Origin: Streptomyces sp. NBC_00525
GTDB lineage: Bacteria > Actinomycetota > Actinomycetes > Streptomycetales > Streptomycetaceae
Assembly (NCBI RefSeq): GCF_036346595.1
Contig: NZ_CP107834.1
Span: 4,526,001 to 4,590,000 of the forward strand
Length of the DNA stretch: 64,000 bases
Reading direction: 5' to 3'
The notes under the pieces were generated by a model that saw nothing but the letters and a program-made list of their open reading frames with translations, did not search any database and was not told the DNA's origin. The position numbers were made by a program, and so were the translations under genes. Positions 57,643 to 64,000 of this stretch are shown here, in pieces; within the stretch, counting starts at the first letter, position 1; each line of letters starts with the position of its first letter.

Positions 57643-59331
57643 GTGCGGATCGGACTGCTCACCGACGGTGGTTATCCGTACGCGACCGGTGAGTCCAGGC
57701 TCTGGTGCGACCGTCTGGTACGCGGGCTCGCCCAGCACGAGTTCGACCTCTTCGCACTCAGCCGCTCCGCCGAACAGGAGGCGCGCGGCTGGGTACGGCT
57801 CCCGGACCGGGTCCGCAGCGTACGCACCGCCCCCCTGTGGACCGCCGACGAGGAGACCCGCGCCCTGCACGCCCCCCGCGGCCCGCTGGCCCGGCTGCTC
57901 ACCGGCGGCGGCACCCACCGCTACGGCCGGCGCGAACAGCGCCTGTTCGCCACCCACTTCACGGACCTCGCCGCCGCCGTCTGCACCGCGGCCCCCCGCG
58001 TCGCGGACGAACGGTTCACGCGCGGCCTGAACGGCCTCGCCGACCTGGCCGCCGACCACGGCGGACTCCCCGCGGCGCTGCGCTCCGAGACGGCCGTCCG
58101 CATCCTGGAAGCCGCCTGCCGCGCCCCCGGCACCGGACGCACCGTGCAGACCGCCACCGTCGCCGACCTCCTCGCCTTCACCGGAGAACTGGACCGCGCG
58201 CTGCGCCCCCTCTCCCTCGACTGGTACGACGAGGACGGCCTCGCCGCCGTCGACCTCTGCCACGCCACGTCCGGCGGCACCGCCGCACTGCCGGGACTGC
58301 TGGCCAAACGCTTCTTCGGCACCCCGCTGCTGGTCACCGAGTACGCCGTACGCGTACGGGCGCACTACCTCGCATCCGGCGACGCCCCGGCCGGTGCGCC
58401 GGTGCGCGCCCTCCTCGCCGGGTTCCACGGACTGCTCGCCACCGAGGTCTACCGGCAGGCCGCGCTCATCACCCCCGGCAACACCCACGCCCGCCGCTGG
58501 CAGCAGCGCTGCGGCGCCGACCCCGCGAAGCTGCGCACCGTGTACCCCGGCATGGAGTCCGCCCGGTTCGACGCGCTCGGCGAGCGCGAGGACGACGGCG
58601 GCCCGGACACGCTCGTCTGGGTCGGCCGCATCGAGCCCGCCAAGGACCTGGTCACCCTGCTGCACGCCTTCGCCCGGGTACACGCCGCCGCCCCGGACAC
58701 CCGGCTGCGGATCATCGGCGCGCCCACCCCCGACCCGGCGGGCGCCGGCTGCCTGGAGCGCTGCCGCGCCGTGGCCGCCCGGCTGTTCCCCGACACGGAC
58801 GCGGTCACCTTCGAGGAGACCGGCGGGCCGGGCGTCCCCGATGTCGCCGACGCGTACGCGGCGGGCGGGGTAGTGGTGCTCTCCAGCGTCGTCGAGGGCT
58901 TCCCGATCAGCCTGGTCGAGGCGATGTTCTGCGGCCGGGCCACCGTCTCCACGGACGTCGGCGCGGTCGTCGAGGTCATCGGCGGCACCGGGCTCGTGGT
59001 CCCGCCGCGCAACCCGCGCGCCCTCGCGGACGCCTGCCTCGCGCTGCTGCGCGACCCCGCGCGCCGGGCCCGCCTCGGCGCGGCGGCGCGCGCCCGCGCA
59101 CTCGAACTCTTCACCGTCGAGCAGAACCTCACCGCGTTCGACGGGATCTACCTCGACCTGATCGCACGGGCGCCGCGACGCGACTGGGAGCCGCCGGCCG
59201 CCGACGAGGGCCCGCGCCCCTTCGCCACCCCGCCGGAGTTCCACATGCTGGACCACTGGCCGGACGGCGCCGACGGGGAGTGCGCCGACCGCGTCCCCAG
59301 CCGGGCGGGCGCCGGGAGCGCCCATGCCTGA
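57643..59331 (+). CDS. PelF-like (DUF3492) GT4-family glycosyltransferase
   Basis: A 562-residue retaining glycosyltransferase. The N-terminal DUF3492 domain starts VRIGLLTDGGYPYATGESRLWCDRLVRGL, a strong hallmark of PelF, and the GT4 domain has WVGRIEPAKDLVTLLHAFARV and the donor-site motif SSVVEGFPISLVEAMFCGRATVSTDVGAVVEVI with the E-x7-E pair. PelF polymerises the Pel exopolysaccharide from a UDP-sugar; the product here is unknown. GGGGGTG lies 5-9 bases before the GTG. It leads an operon with an 8-helix membrane protein, an epimerase and a spherulin-4-like protein. Confidence 0.88.
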   Translation: MRIGLLTDGGYPYATGESRLWCDRLVRGLAQHEFDLFALSRSAEQEARGWVRLPDRVRSVRTAPLWTADEETRALHAPRGPLARLLTGGGTHRYGRREQRLFATHFTDLAAAVCTAAPRVADERFTRGLNGLADLAADHGGLPAALRSETAVRILEAACRAPGTGRTVQTATVADLLAFTGELDRALRPLSLDWYDEDGLAAVDLCHATSGGTAALPGLLAKRFFGTPLLVTEYAVRVRAHYLASGDAPAGAPVRALLAGFHGLLATEVYRQAALITPGNTHARRWQQRCGADPAKLRTVYPGMESARFDALGEREDDGGPDTLVWVGRIEPAKDLVTLLHAFARVHAAAPDTRLRIIGAPTPDPAGAGCLERCRAVAARLFPDTDAVTFEETGGPGVPDVADAYAAGGVVVLSSVVEGFPISLVEAMFCGRATVSTDVGAVVEVIGGTGLVVPPRNPRALADACLALLRDPARRARLGAAARARALELFTVEQNLTAFDGIYLDLIARAPRRDWEPPAADEGPRPFATPPEFHMLDHWPDGADGECADRVPSRAGAGSAHA

Positions 59332-60562
59332 CCACGACACGGCGGGCCGCCCGGACGCGCCCGCGCGCGCCCCCGAGGTGGCACGCCCGGAGCGCCCCGC
59401 GCGCCCGGAGCGCCCCGCGTGCCCCGAGCACTCCGCGCGCGCCGCCCACCCGCGCCCCGTCCGCGCCGCCACCGCCCGCAAGGGCACCGCCGTCCGGCGG
59501 AACACCGCCGACCCGGTGCGCGCGCTCATGCGCCGCCACCGCGAGCTGTGCGAACGGGCCGTCGATCCGCTGGAGATCGCCGCCGGGCTCGAAGCGCACG
59601 GGGTCACCGACCGCACCGCCGCCCGCTACCGGCACCGCGACGTGTTCTCGCTCGCCGAGGAACTCTTCGCACGGGTGCCCGCCGTCCCACGGGAGCCCGC
59701 CGCGCCGGGGCCCGCTCCGGCGCGCGACGTCACCACGCGCGCCGCCTGGACCCTGCGCGCGCTGCTGCCCGGCGCCGCCTGCCTGGCGACCCTCCTCGCC
59801 CTGCGGCTCACCGAAGGGATGCTCGGCGGCGACGCCCGGCTCGCCCTCGGCTGCGGCGGCGCGCTGCTCACGCTGATCGCCTTACTCCTGGCCGTGCGCA
59901 CCGGCCCGCTCGGCGCCGCCCCCGCCGCCTCCGGCACCGGCACGCTCTGCGTCTGCTGGCTGCTCGGCTACGTCCTGTACGGCGACGCCCTGCTCCACCA
60001 GGTCCTCAGCGGCGGCCCCGAGGGCCCCTGGGACCTGACCCCGGCACCGCTGCCGGCGCTCGCCCTCGCGGTGGTGCCCGCCGCCTGGTGCGCCCACCTC
60101 TTCTCGCTGCACGCCCACCGCAGACTGCTCGGCTCCCACGCCCTGGAGGAGTTCGCGGCCGGCGCCCGCCCCCTGCTCTTCGGCGTCGTCGCGCTCTTCC
60201 TCGCCGCCCTGGCCGTCCTCCAGTACCTGACCGGTCCGGTGTTCGGGCACGGCGGGGCACCGGCCGGGGCCGCCGCCCTCGGGGTGCTGCTCCTGCTGGC
60301 CCGGCTGCTCACCGTGCACGGCTTCCCGGAACCGGCCGCCACCGGACTCGCCGCCGCCGTCGCGGTGGAGGCTGCCGCCCCGGCCCTGATCCTGGCCGGC
60401 CGGCTGCCCGGTCTCGACGCGGTGGCCCGCCCGGTCGAGGCGCTGATCGAGGCGGGCGGCACCGGGGCCGTCCCCGCGCTGGCCTGCGGCGCGGCCGCCC
60501 TCGGCCTGCTGATCACCGCCACCCTCGCCCTCGCCAGGGCGTCCGCCCACACCGCCCCCTGA
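59324..60562 (+). CDS. Eight-helix membrane protein of the PelF-like operon
   Basis: A 412-residue protein. The first 120 residues are cytoplasmic and Pro/Ala/Arg-rich, then a helical region (RRHRELCERAVDPLEIAAGLEAHGV), then about eight membrane helices from about 145 to 405. It overlaps the glycosyltransferase gene by 8 bases. Position suggests it exports or assembles the polymer, as PelG does in Pel systems, but it is shorter (PelG has about 12 helices) and I see no clear homology. A PelE/PelD-like partner role is also possible. Confidence 0.7.
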   Translation: MPDHDTAGRPDAPARAPEVARPERPARPERPACPEHSARAAHPRPVRAATARKGTAVRRNTADPVRALMRRHRELCERAVDPLEIAAGLEAHGVTDRTAARYRHRDVFSLAEELFARVPAVPREPAAPGPAPARDVTTRAAWTLRALLPGAACLATLLALRLTEGMLGGDARLALGCGGALLTLIALLLAVRTGPLGAAPAASGTGTLCVCWLLGYVLYGDALLHQVLSGGPEGPWDLTPAPLPALALAVVPAAWCAHLFSLHAHRRLLGSHALEEFAAGARPLLFGVVALFLAALAVLQYLTGPVFGHGGAPAGAAALGVLLLLARLLTVHGFPEPAATGLAAAVAVEAAAPALILAGRLPGLDAVARPVEALIEAGGTGAVPALACGAAALGLLITATLALARASAHTAP

Positions 60563-60666
60563 TGGGGCGGCCCCCGAACCCGTCCGCGGAGCCGACGCCG
60601 CGGACGCGTCCCACCCGAACCGTACGCATCGAACCGTACGGAACTGCCACAAGGAGACACACCGAC

Positions 60667-60732
60667 ATGACCCCCCAATCCCCCGCACCGGCAGCCCGCC
60701 GTCGGCCCCATGGCGGAGGCGGTGCGCGATGA
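60667..60732 (+). CDS. Possible 21-codon leader peptide upstream of the epimerase gene
   Basis: ATG ACC CCC CAA... to TGA: MTPQSPAPAARRRPHGGGGA then R. AAGGAG lies 10 bases before the ATG. The stop overlaps the epimerase ATG (ATGA), so its translation would be coupled to the epimerase. It is Pro/Arg/Gly-rich with no fold. It may be a leader or a remnant. Confidence 0.35.
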   Translation: MTPQSPAPAARRRPHGGGGAR

Positions 60733-61694
60733 GGGTGCTGCTGCTCGGAGCCAACGGATTCATCGGCCGGTTCGTGGCCGACCGGCTGCTCGCCGACCCC
60801 GCCGTCCACCTCACGGCACTCGGCCGCGGCGACGACGCCGACGTACGGTTCGACCTCGCGACCGGCAGCCCCGGAGCGCTCACCCGCTTCCTGGACGCCG
60901 TCCACCCCGGAGTCGTCGTCAACTGCGCCGGGGCGACCCGCGGCGGCGCCCGCGACCTGACCCGGCACAACACCGTCGCCGTCGCCACCGTCTGCGAGGC
61001 GATGCGGCGCAGCCGCTGCACCGCCCGGCTGGTCCAGGTCGGCTGCGCGTCGGAGTACGGCCCCTCCCAGCCCGGCTCCTCCACGGCGGAGGACGCCATC
61101 CCGCGCCCCGGCGGCCCGTACGGCGTCAGCAAGCTCGCCGCCACCGAGCTGGTCCTGGGCTCCGGCCTGGACGCGGTCGTGCTGCGGGTCTTCTCCCCGG
61201 TCGGCCCCGGCACCCCGGCGGGCTCCCCGCTCGGCCGGCTCGCCGAGGCGATGCGCCGCACCATGCAGTCCGGCGACGGCGAGCTGAAGCTCAGCGGCCT
61301 CGGCGTGCAGCGCGACTTCGTGGACGTACGCGATGTGGCGCGGGCGGTCCACGCCGCGTCCCTCTCCGCCGCGCAGGGCGTCGTCAACATCGGCACCGGG
61401 CGGGCCGTCCGGCTGCGGGACGCGGCGGCCGTCCTCGCCAAGGTCGCCGGATACGCCGGCGCGCTCCACGAGCTGGACACGCCCCCCGCCCGGCTGCCCA
61501 TCGGCGCCCCCCGGACCTCCGCCGAAGCGGTCATCGAGCACCTCTCGGCCACCCCGTCCCCGTACCCGGACGGCTGCGGCGCCTGGCAGCAGGCCGACGT
61601 CCGCACCGCCCGCGACCGGCTCGGCTGGCGCCCCCGGATCAACCTGGAGGAGTCGCTCGCCGACATCTGGATGGAGGCGGCGTGCCGTATCTGA
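60729..61694 (+). CDS. NAD-dependent nucleotide-sugar epimerase/dehydratase
   Basis: A 321-residue extended short-chain dehydrogenase. The Rossmann motif is GANGFIG, and the active site is Y131-x3-K135 in PYGVSKLAATEL. DVRDVARAVHAA and VVNIGTGRAVRLRDAAAVLA are typical of sugar-nucleotide epimerases. It probably makes or changes the UDP-sugar used by the PelF-like enzyme, as UDP-Glc/GlcNAc C4-epimerases do in Pel and GAG loci. GGCGGAGGCGG lies 4-14 bases before ATG 60729. It overlaps the spherulin-4-like gene by 13 bases. Confidence 0.87.
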   Translation: MRVLLLGANGFIGRFVADRLLADPAVHLTALGRGDDADVRFDLATGSPGALTRFLDAVHPGVVVNCAGATRGGARDLTRHNTVAVATVCEAMRRSRCTARLVQVGCASEYGPSQPGSSTAEDAIPRPGGPYGVSKLAATELVLGSGLDAVVLRVFSPVGPGTPAGSPLGRLAEAMRRTMQSGDGELKLSGLGVQRDFVDVRDVARAVHAASLSAAQGVVNIGTGRAVRLRDAAAVLAKVAGYAGALHELDTPPARLPIGAPRTSAEAVIEHLSATPSPYPDGCGAWQQADVRTARDRLGWRPRINLEESLADIWMEAACRI

Positions 61695-62509
61695 CCCGGC
61701 CCGGCACCGCCCGGTGCCCCGCCGGCACCGGCGGGCCGGGCCTCGGGATTCCCGGCTACGCGCACCCGCTGCTCGCCCCGGCCGAGTGGGCCGAGCTGAC
61801 CCGCCCCGGCACCCCGCTGCACTGGGCGGTCCTGGACATCGACAACGGCCCCGGCAGCAGGCCCGACCCGCACTGCCTGGAGGTGGCGGGCAGGCTGCGC
61901 AACGCCCGCGCCCGCGCGCTGCACGGCGCGGAGCCGCTGGACACCGTCCGGGCGGCGGGCGGCCGGCTGCTCGGCAGGCTCGACCTCGCGCACGGCGTGC
62001 GGCTCTTCGCGGAGCTGCTCGCCGACGCCCGGTCCTTCCTGGACTGGTACCGGGTGGACGGCTTCTACCTGGACCGCTGCCCGTCCGACCGGGGCGAGCT
62101 GCCCGGTGTCCGCCGCCTCACCGGCACCCTGCGGGCGCTGCTGGGGACGGACGGCGGGCATCTCGTGCTGGGGCACGACACCCACCCGTACCCCGGCTAC
62201 GCCGAGACGGGCGACCAGCTCGTCACGTTCCGGGGGGCGTGGAGCGACTACCGCTGGTCGCAGGTGGCGGAGTGGACCGCCGCCTACCCGCCGGAAAGGT
62301 TCGCCCACCTCGTGCACGGCGTTCCGCGCACCCATCTGGAGGAGGCGATGCGCATCGCCCGCTGGCAGGGCGCGGCCACGATCTTCTTCACCGACCGGGG
62401 CGGCGCCCCTGGCCCCGGAAACGGGCGTGGACAAACCGATCCATTCGCGACACTGCCCAAGTACTGGGACGAAATTGTCTCGCGGATCGGACCCGGTCTC
62501 TTGGAATGA
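61682..62509 (+). CDS. Spherulation-specific family 4 (GH135-like) protein
   Basis: A 275-residue TIM-barrel protein of the spherulin-4 family (PF12138). Readable parts are GLGIPGYAHPLLAPAEWAEL, HWAVLDIDNGPGSRPD, GRLDLAHGVR, YRVDGFYLDRCP and LVTFRGAWSDYR. The fungal relative Sph3 is an endo-alpha-1,4-N-acetylgalactosaminidase (GH135). Where the fungal family has Asp-Glu at the catalytic point, this one has D131-R132, so activity may differ or be absent. No signal peptide is evident with GTG 61682, so it is probably cytosolic unless exported by another path. It is the last gene of the operon. Confidence 0.85.
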   Translation: MPYLTRPGTARCPAGTGGPGLGIPGYAHPLLAPAEWAELTRPGTPLHWAVLDIDNGPGSRPDPHCLEVAGRLRNARARALHGAEPLDTVRAAGGRLLGRLDLAHGVRLFAELLADARSFLDWYRVDGFYLDRCPSDRGELPGVRRLTGTLRALLGTDGGHLVLGHDTHPYPGYAETGDQLVTFRGAWSDYRWSQVAEWTAAYPPERFAHLVHGVPRTHLEEAMRIARWQGAATIFFTDRGGAPGPGNGRGQTDPFATLPKYWDEIVSRIGPGLLE

Positions 62510-62543
62510 GATGGGGCGTGGCAGTGTTACGGGAAGAACAACC

Positions 62544-62564
62544 GTACGTAGTCGAAGTACGTAG
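62544..62564. repeat. Short direct repeat upstream of moeZ
   Basis: GTACGTAG occurs twice with a 13-base period in the 85-base gap before moeZ. It may be part of a promoter or operator; the evidence is weak. Confidence 0.3.
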
Positions 62565-62594
62565 AAACCGACCACCTGCATTGTTGAGGTTCCT

Positions 62595-63773
62595 GTGTCG
62601 CTGCCACCCCTGGTCGAGCCAGCTGCTGAGCTCACCGTCGACGAGGTCCGCAGGTACTCCCGCCACCTGATCATCCCGGACGTCGGGATGGACGGGCAGA
62701 AGCGGCTGAAGAATTCGAAGGTGCTCTGTGTCGGCGCCGGCGGCCTCGGCTCGCCGGCCCTGATGTACATGGCCGCCGCCGGTGTCGGCACGCTCGGCAT
62801 CGTCGAGTTCGACGAGGTCGACGAGTCGAACCTGCAGCGCCAGGTCATCCACAGCCAGGGTGACATCGGCAAGTCGAAGGCGCTGTCGGCCAAGGAGACC
62901 GTCCAGGGCATCAACCCCCTGGTCGAGGTGGTCCTTCACGAGGAGCGGCTCGAGGCCGACAACGTGATGGACATCTTCTCCCAGTACGACCTGATCGTGG
63001 ACGGCACGGACAACTTCGCCACCCGCTATCTCGTCAACGACGCCGCGGTGCTGCTGAACAAGCCCTACATCTGGGGTTCGATCTACCGCTTCGACGGCCA
63101 GGCGTCCGTGTTCTGGTCGGAGCACGGTCCCTGCTACCGCTGCCTCTACCCGGAGCCGCCCCCGCCGGGCATGGTTCCGTCCTGCGCCGAGGGCGGCGTC
63201 CTCGGCGTCCTCTGCGCCTCCGTGGGCTCGATCCAGGTCAACGAGGCCATCAAGCTGCTCGCCGGCATCGGCGACCCGCTCGTCGGCCGACTGATGATCT
63301 ACGACGCCCTGGAGATGCAGTACCGCCAGGTCAAGATCCGCAAGGACCCCAACTGCGCGGTCTGCGGCGAGAACCCCACCGTCACCGAGCTCATCGACTA
63401 CGAGGCCTTCTGCGGCGTCGTGTCCGATGAGGCCCAGGAGGCGGCGGCCGGTTCCACGATCACTCCCAAGCAGCTCAAGGAGTGGATCGACGCCGACGAG
63501 AAGATCGAGATCATCGACGTCCGCGAGCCGAACGAGTACGAGATCGTGTCGATCCCGGGCTCCCGGCTCATCCCGAAGAACGAGTTCCTGATGGGCACCG
63601 CCCTCCAGGACCTCCCGCAGGACAAGCGCATCGTCTTGAACTGCAAGACGGGTGTCCGCAGTGCGGAAGTTCTGGCGGTCCTCAAGTCGGCGGGCTTCGC
63701 CGACGCGGTCCACCTGGGCGGCGGTGTCGTCGGCTGGGTCAACCAGATCGAGCCCGAGAAGCCGATCTACTAG
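62595..63773 (+). CDS. moeZ: Adenylyltransferase/sulfurtransferase MoeZ
   Basis: A 392-residue fusion enzyme. The N-terminal ThiF/MoeB E1-like domain has the nucleotide motif GAGGLGSP (from G47) and two zinc pairs, C180-x2-C183 and C254-x2-C257. The C-terminal rhodanese domain has the active-site cysteine C350 in NCKTGVRSAE. It activates and thiolates small sulfur-carrier proteins (ThiS, MoaD, CysO-like), serving thiamine, molybdopterin and cysteine synthesis, and in some actinomycetes sulfur-containing antibiotics. GAGG lies 6 bases before the GTG. It is probably transcribed on its own; a strong terminator follows. The mycobacterial counterpart is Rv3206c. Confidence 0.95.
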   Translation: MSLPPLVEPAAELTVDEVRRYSRHLIIPDVGMDGQKRLKNSKVLCVGAGGLGSPALMYMAAAGVGTLGIVEFDEVDESNLQRQVIHSQGDIGKSKALSAKETVQGINPLVEVVLHEERLEADNVMDIFSQYDLIVDGTDNFATRYLVNDAAVLLNKPYIWGSIYRFDGQASVFWSEHGPCYRCLYPEPPPPGMVPSCAEGGVLGVLCASVGSIQVNEAIKLLAGIGDPLVGRLMIYDALEMQYRQVKIRKDPNCAVCGENPTVTELIDYEAFCGVVSDEAQEAAAGSTITPKQLKEWIDADEKIEIIDVREPNEYEIVSIPGSRLIPKNEFLMGTALQDLPQDKRIVLNCKTGVRSAEVLAVLKSAGFADAVHLGGGVVGWVNQIEPEKPIY

Positions 63774-63780
63774 AACGACA

Positions 63781-63818
63781 CGAAGGGGCCGGTCCGCATG
63801 CGCGGGCCGGCCCCTTCG
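63781..63818. terminator. Bidirectional terminator after moeZ
   Basis: CGAAGGGGCCGG (63781-63792) pairs perfectly with CCGGCCCCTTCG (63807-63818), 7 bases past the moeZ stop, between convergent genes. Confidence 0.9.
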
Positions 63819-63833
63819 GCATGCCGGGAGCGG

Positions 63834-64000
63834 CTACGAGCAGGTCTTGCCGTCCGCCGGAACCTCCCCGTCCAGGAAGTACGAGTCCACGGTGGCCGTC
63901 ACACAGCTGTTGCCGCCGTAGGCGCCGTGCCCCTCGCCCTTGTTGGTGAGCAGCACACCGACGCCCTCGCCCAGCTCGTCCGCCATCCGGCGCGCCCCCT
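63834..64000 (-). CDS. Tripeptidyl-aminopeptidase-like alpha/beta hydrolase, C-terminal fragment
   Basis: Only the last 54 codons are present; the gene runs out of the window. The catalytic histidine is probably that in TNKGEGHGAYGGNSC, followed by a C-terminal VTATVDSYFLDGEVPADGKT then CS. This is the C-terminal TAP-domain end of Streptomyces SlpD/SlpE-type secreted tripeptidyl aminopeptidases. The pair of cysteines (NSC and TCS) probably forms a disulfide outside the cell. Confidence 0.8.
   Translation of the reverse strand, partial: GARRMADELGEGVGVLLTNKGEGHGAYGGNSCVTATVDSYFLDGEVPADGKTCS

Noticed and set aside
60563..60732. Frameshifted N-terminus of the epimerase
   Set aside because: The epimerase starts normally with MRVLLLGANGFIG at the expected distance and has its own ribosome-binding site; the upstream frame is not needed for the fold.
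1..64000. Mobile elements, prophage, tRNA or rRNA genes
   Set aside because: I found no transposase or integrase motifs, no terminal repeats, and no cloverleaf-like or rRNA-like sequence.

Overview
The window is chromosomal DNA of a Streptomyces-type actinomycete. GC content is very high, codon third positions are almost always G or C, GTG and TTG starts are common, and many genes overlap by 4 bases. It carries a mycothiol-biosynthesis deacetylase (mshB) and actinobacterial DUF families (DUF3107, DUF3117, DUF3152). I see no tRNA, rRNA, CRISPR array, insertion sequence or prophage, and no compositional island. Gene order matches two blocks I know from Mycobacterium tuberculosis: dapE / LOG / folP2 / tag / DUF3117 / O-methyltransferase / sigE-rseA-htrA-tatB / mrp / corA (roughly Rv1202 to Rv1239c), and moeZ / DUF3152 / TetR / DUF3107 / rhlE (Rv3206c to Rv3211). 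Most of the window is therefore conserved core chromosome.

Layout. 1-8.8 kb: end of an oligopeptide ABC importer (two ATPases), a membrane protein, an S9 peptidase, a 64-aa membrane peptide, mshB with a DUF6113 gene, and a large Pro/Gly-rich membrane protein. 8.9-16.3 kb: two drug/lipid-type ABC exporters, each beside a NarL-type two-component system; the two response-regulator genes converge. 16.4-20.5 kb: TetR regulator plus acetyltransferase divergent from an MFS exporter, then a class F sortase and a tandem-repeat surface protein that may be its substrate. 20.7-30.8 kb: SirB1-like and GNAT genes, fdxA, dapC, two exported proteins, dapE, LOG-family protein, a FolP2-type dihydropteroate-synthase paralogue, a DivIVA-like protein, tag and an enoyl-CoA hydratase.

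31-43 kb: DUF3117, O-methyltransferase, ECF sigma factor with its zinc anti-sigma factor, HtrA protease and TatB (an envelope-stress unit), then mrp, DUF1003, a soluble MgtE/CBS protein, a lipoprotein and corA. The corA gene has a long upstream region that could fold strongly. 43-57 kb: SUFU-domain protein, MFS exporter, DUF6758, PHP phosphoesterase, MarC, NYN-domain protein, hydrolases, a DEAD-box helicase with a beaded basic tail, ferritin-like protein, DUF3107, TetR and a DUF3152 protease-like protein.

57.6-62.5 kb: a tight four-gene operon (PelF-like DUF3492 glycosyltransferase, 8-TM membrane protein, NAD-dependent sugar epimerase, spherulin-4/GH135-like protein). Its gene content resembles Pel / galactosaminogalactan exopolysaccharide loci, and I consider it the most interesting candidate system here. 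It is followed by moeZ, a terminator and the end of a tripeptidyl-aminopeptidase-like hydrolase. Two systems may act together at the envelope: the sigma/anti-sigma/HtrA/TatB unit for stress and export, and the sortase and polysaccharide loci for surface assembly. That link is inference from gene content only.
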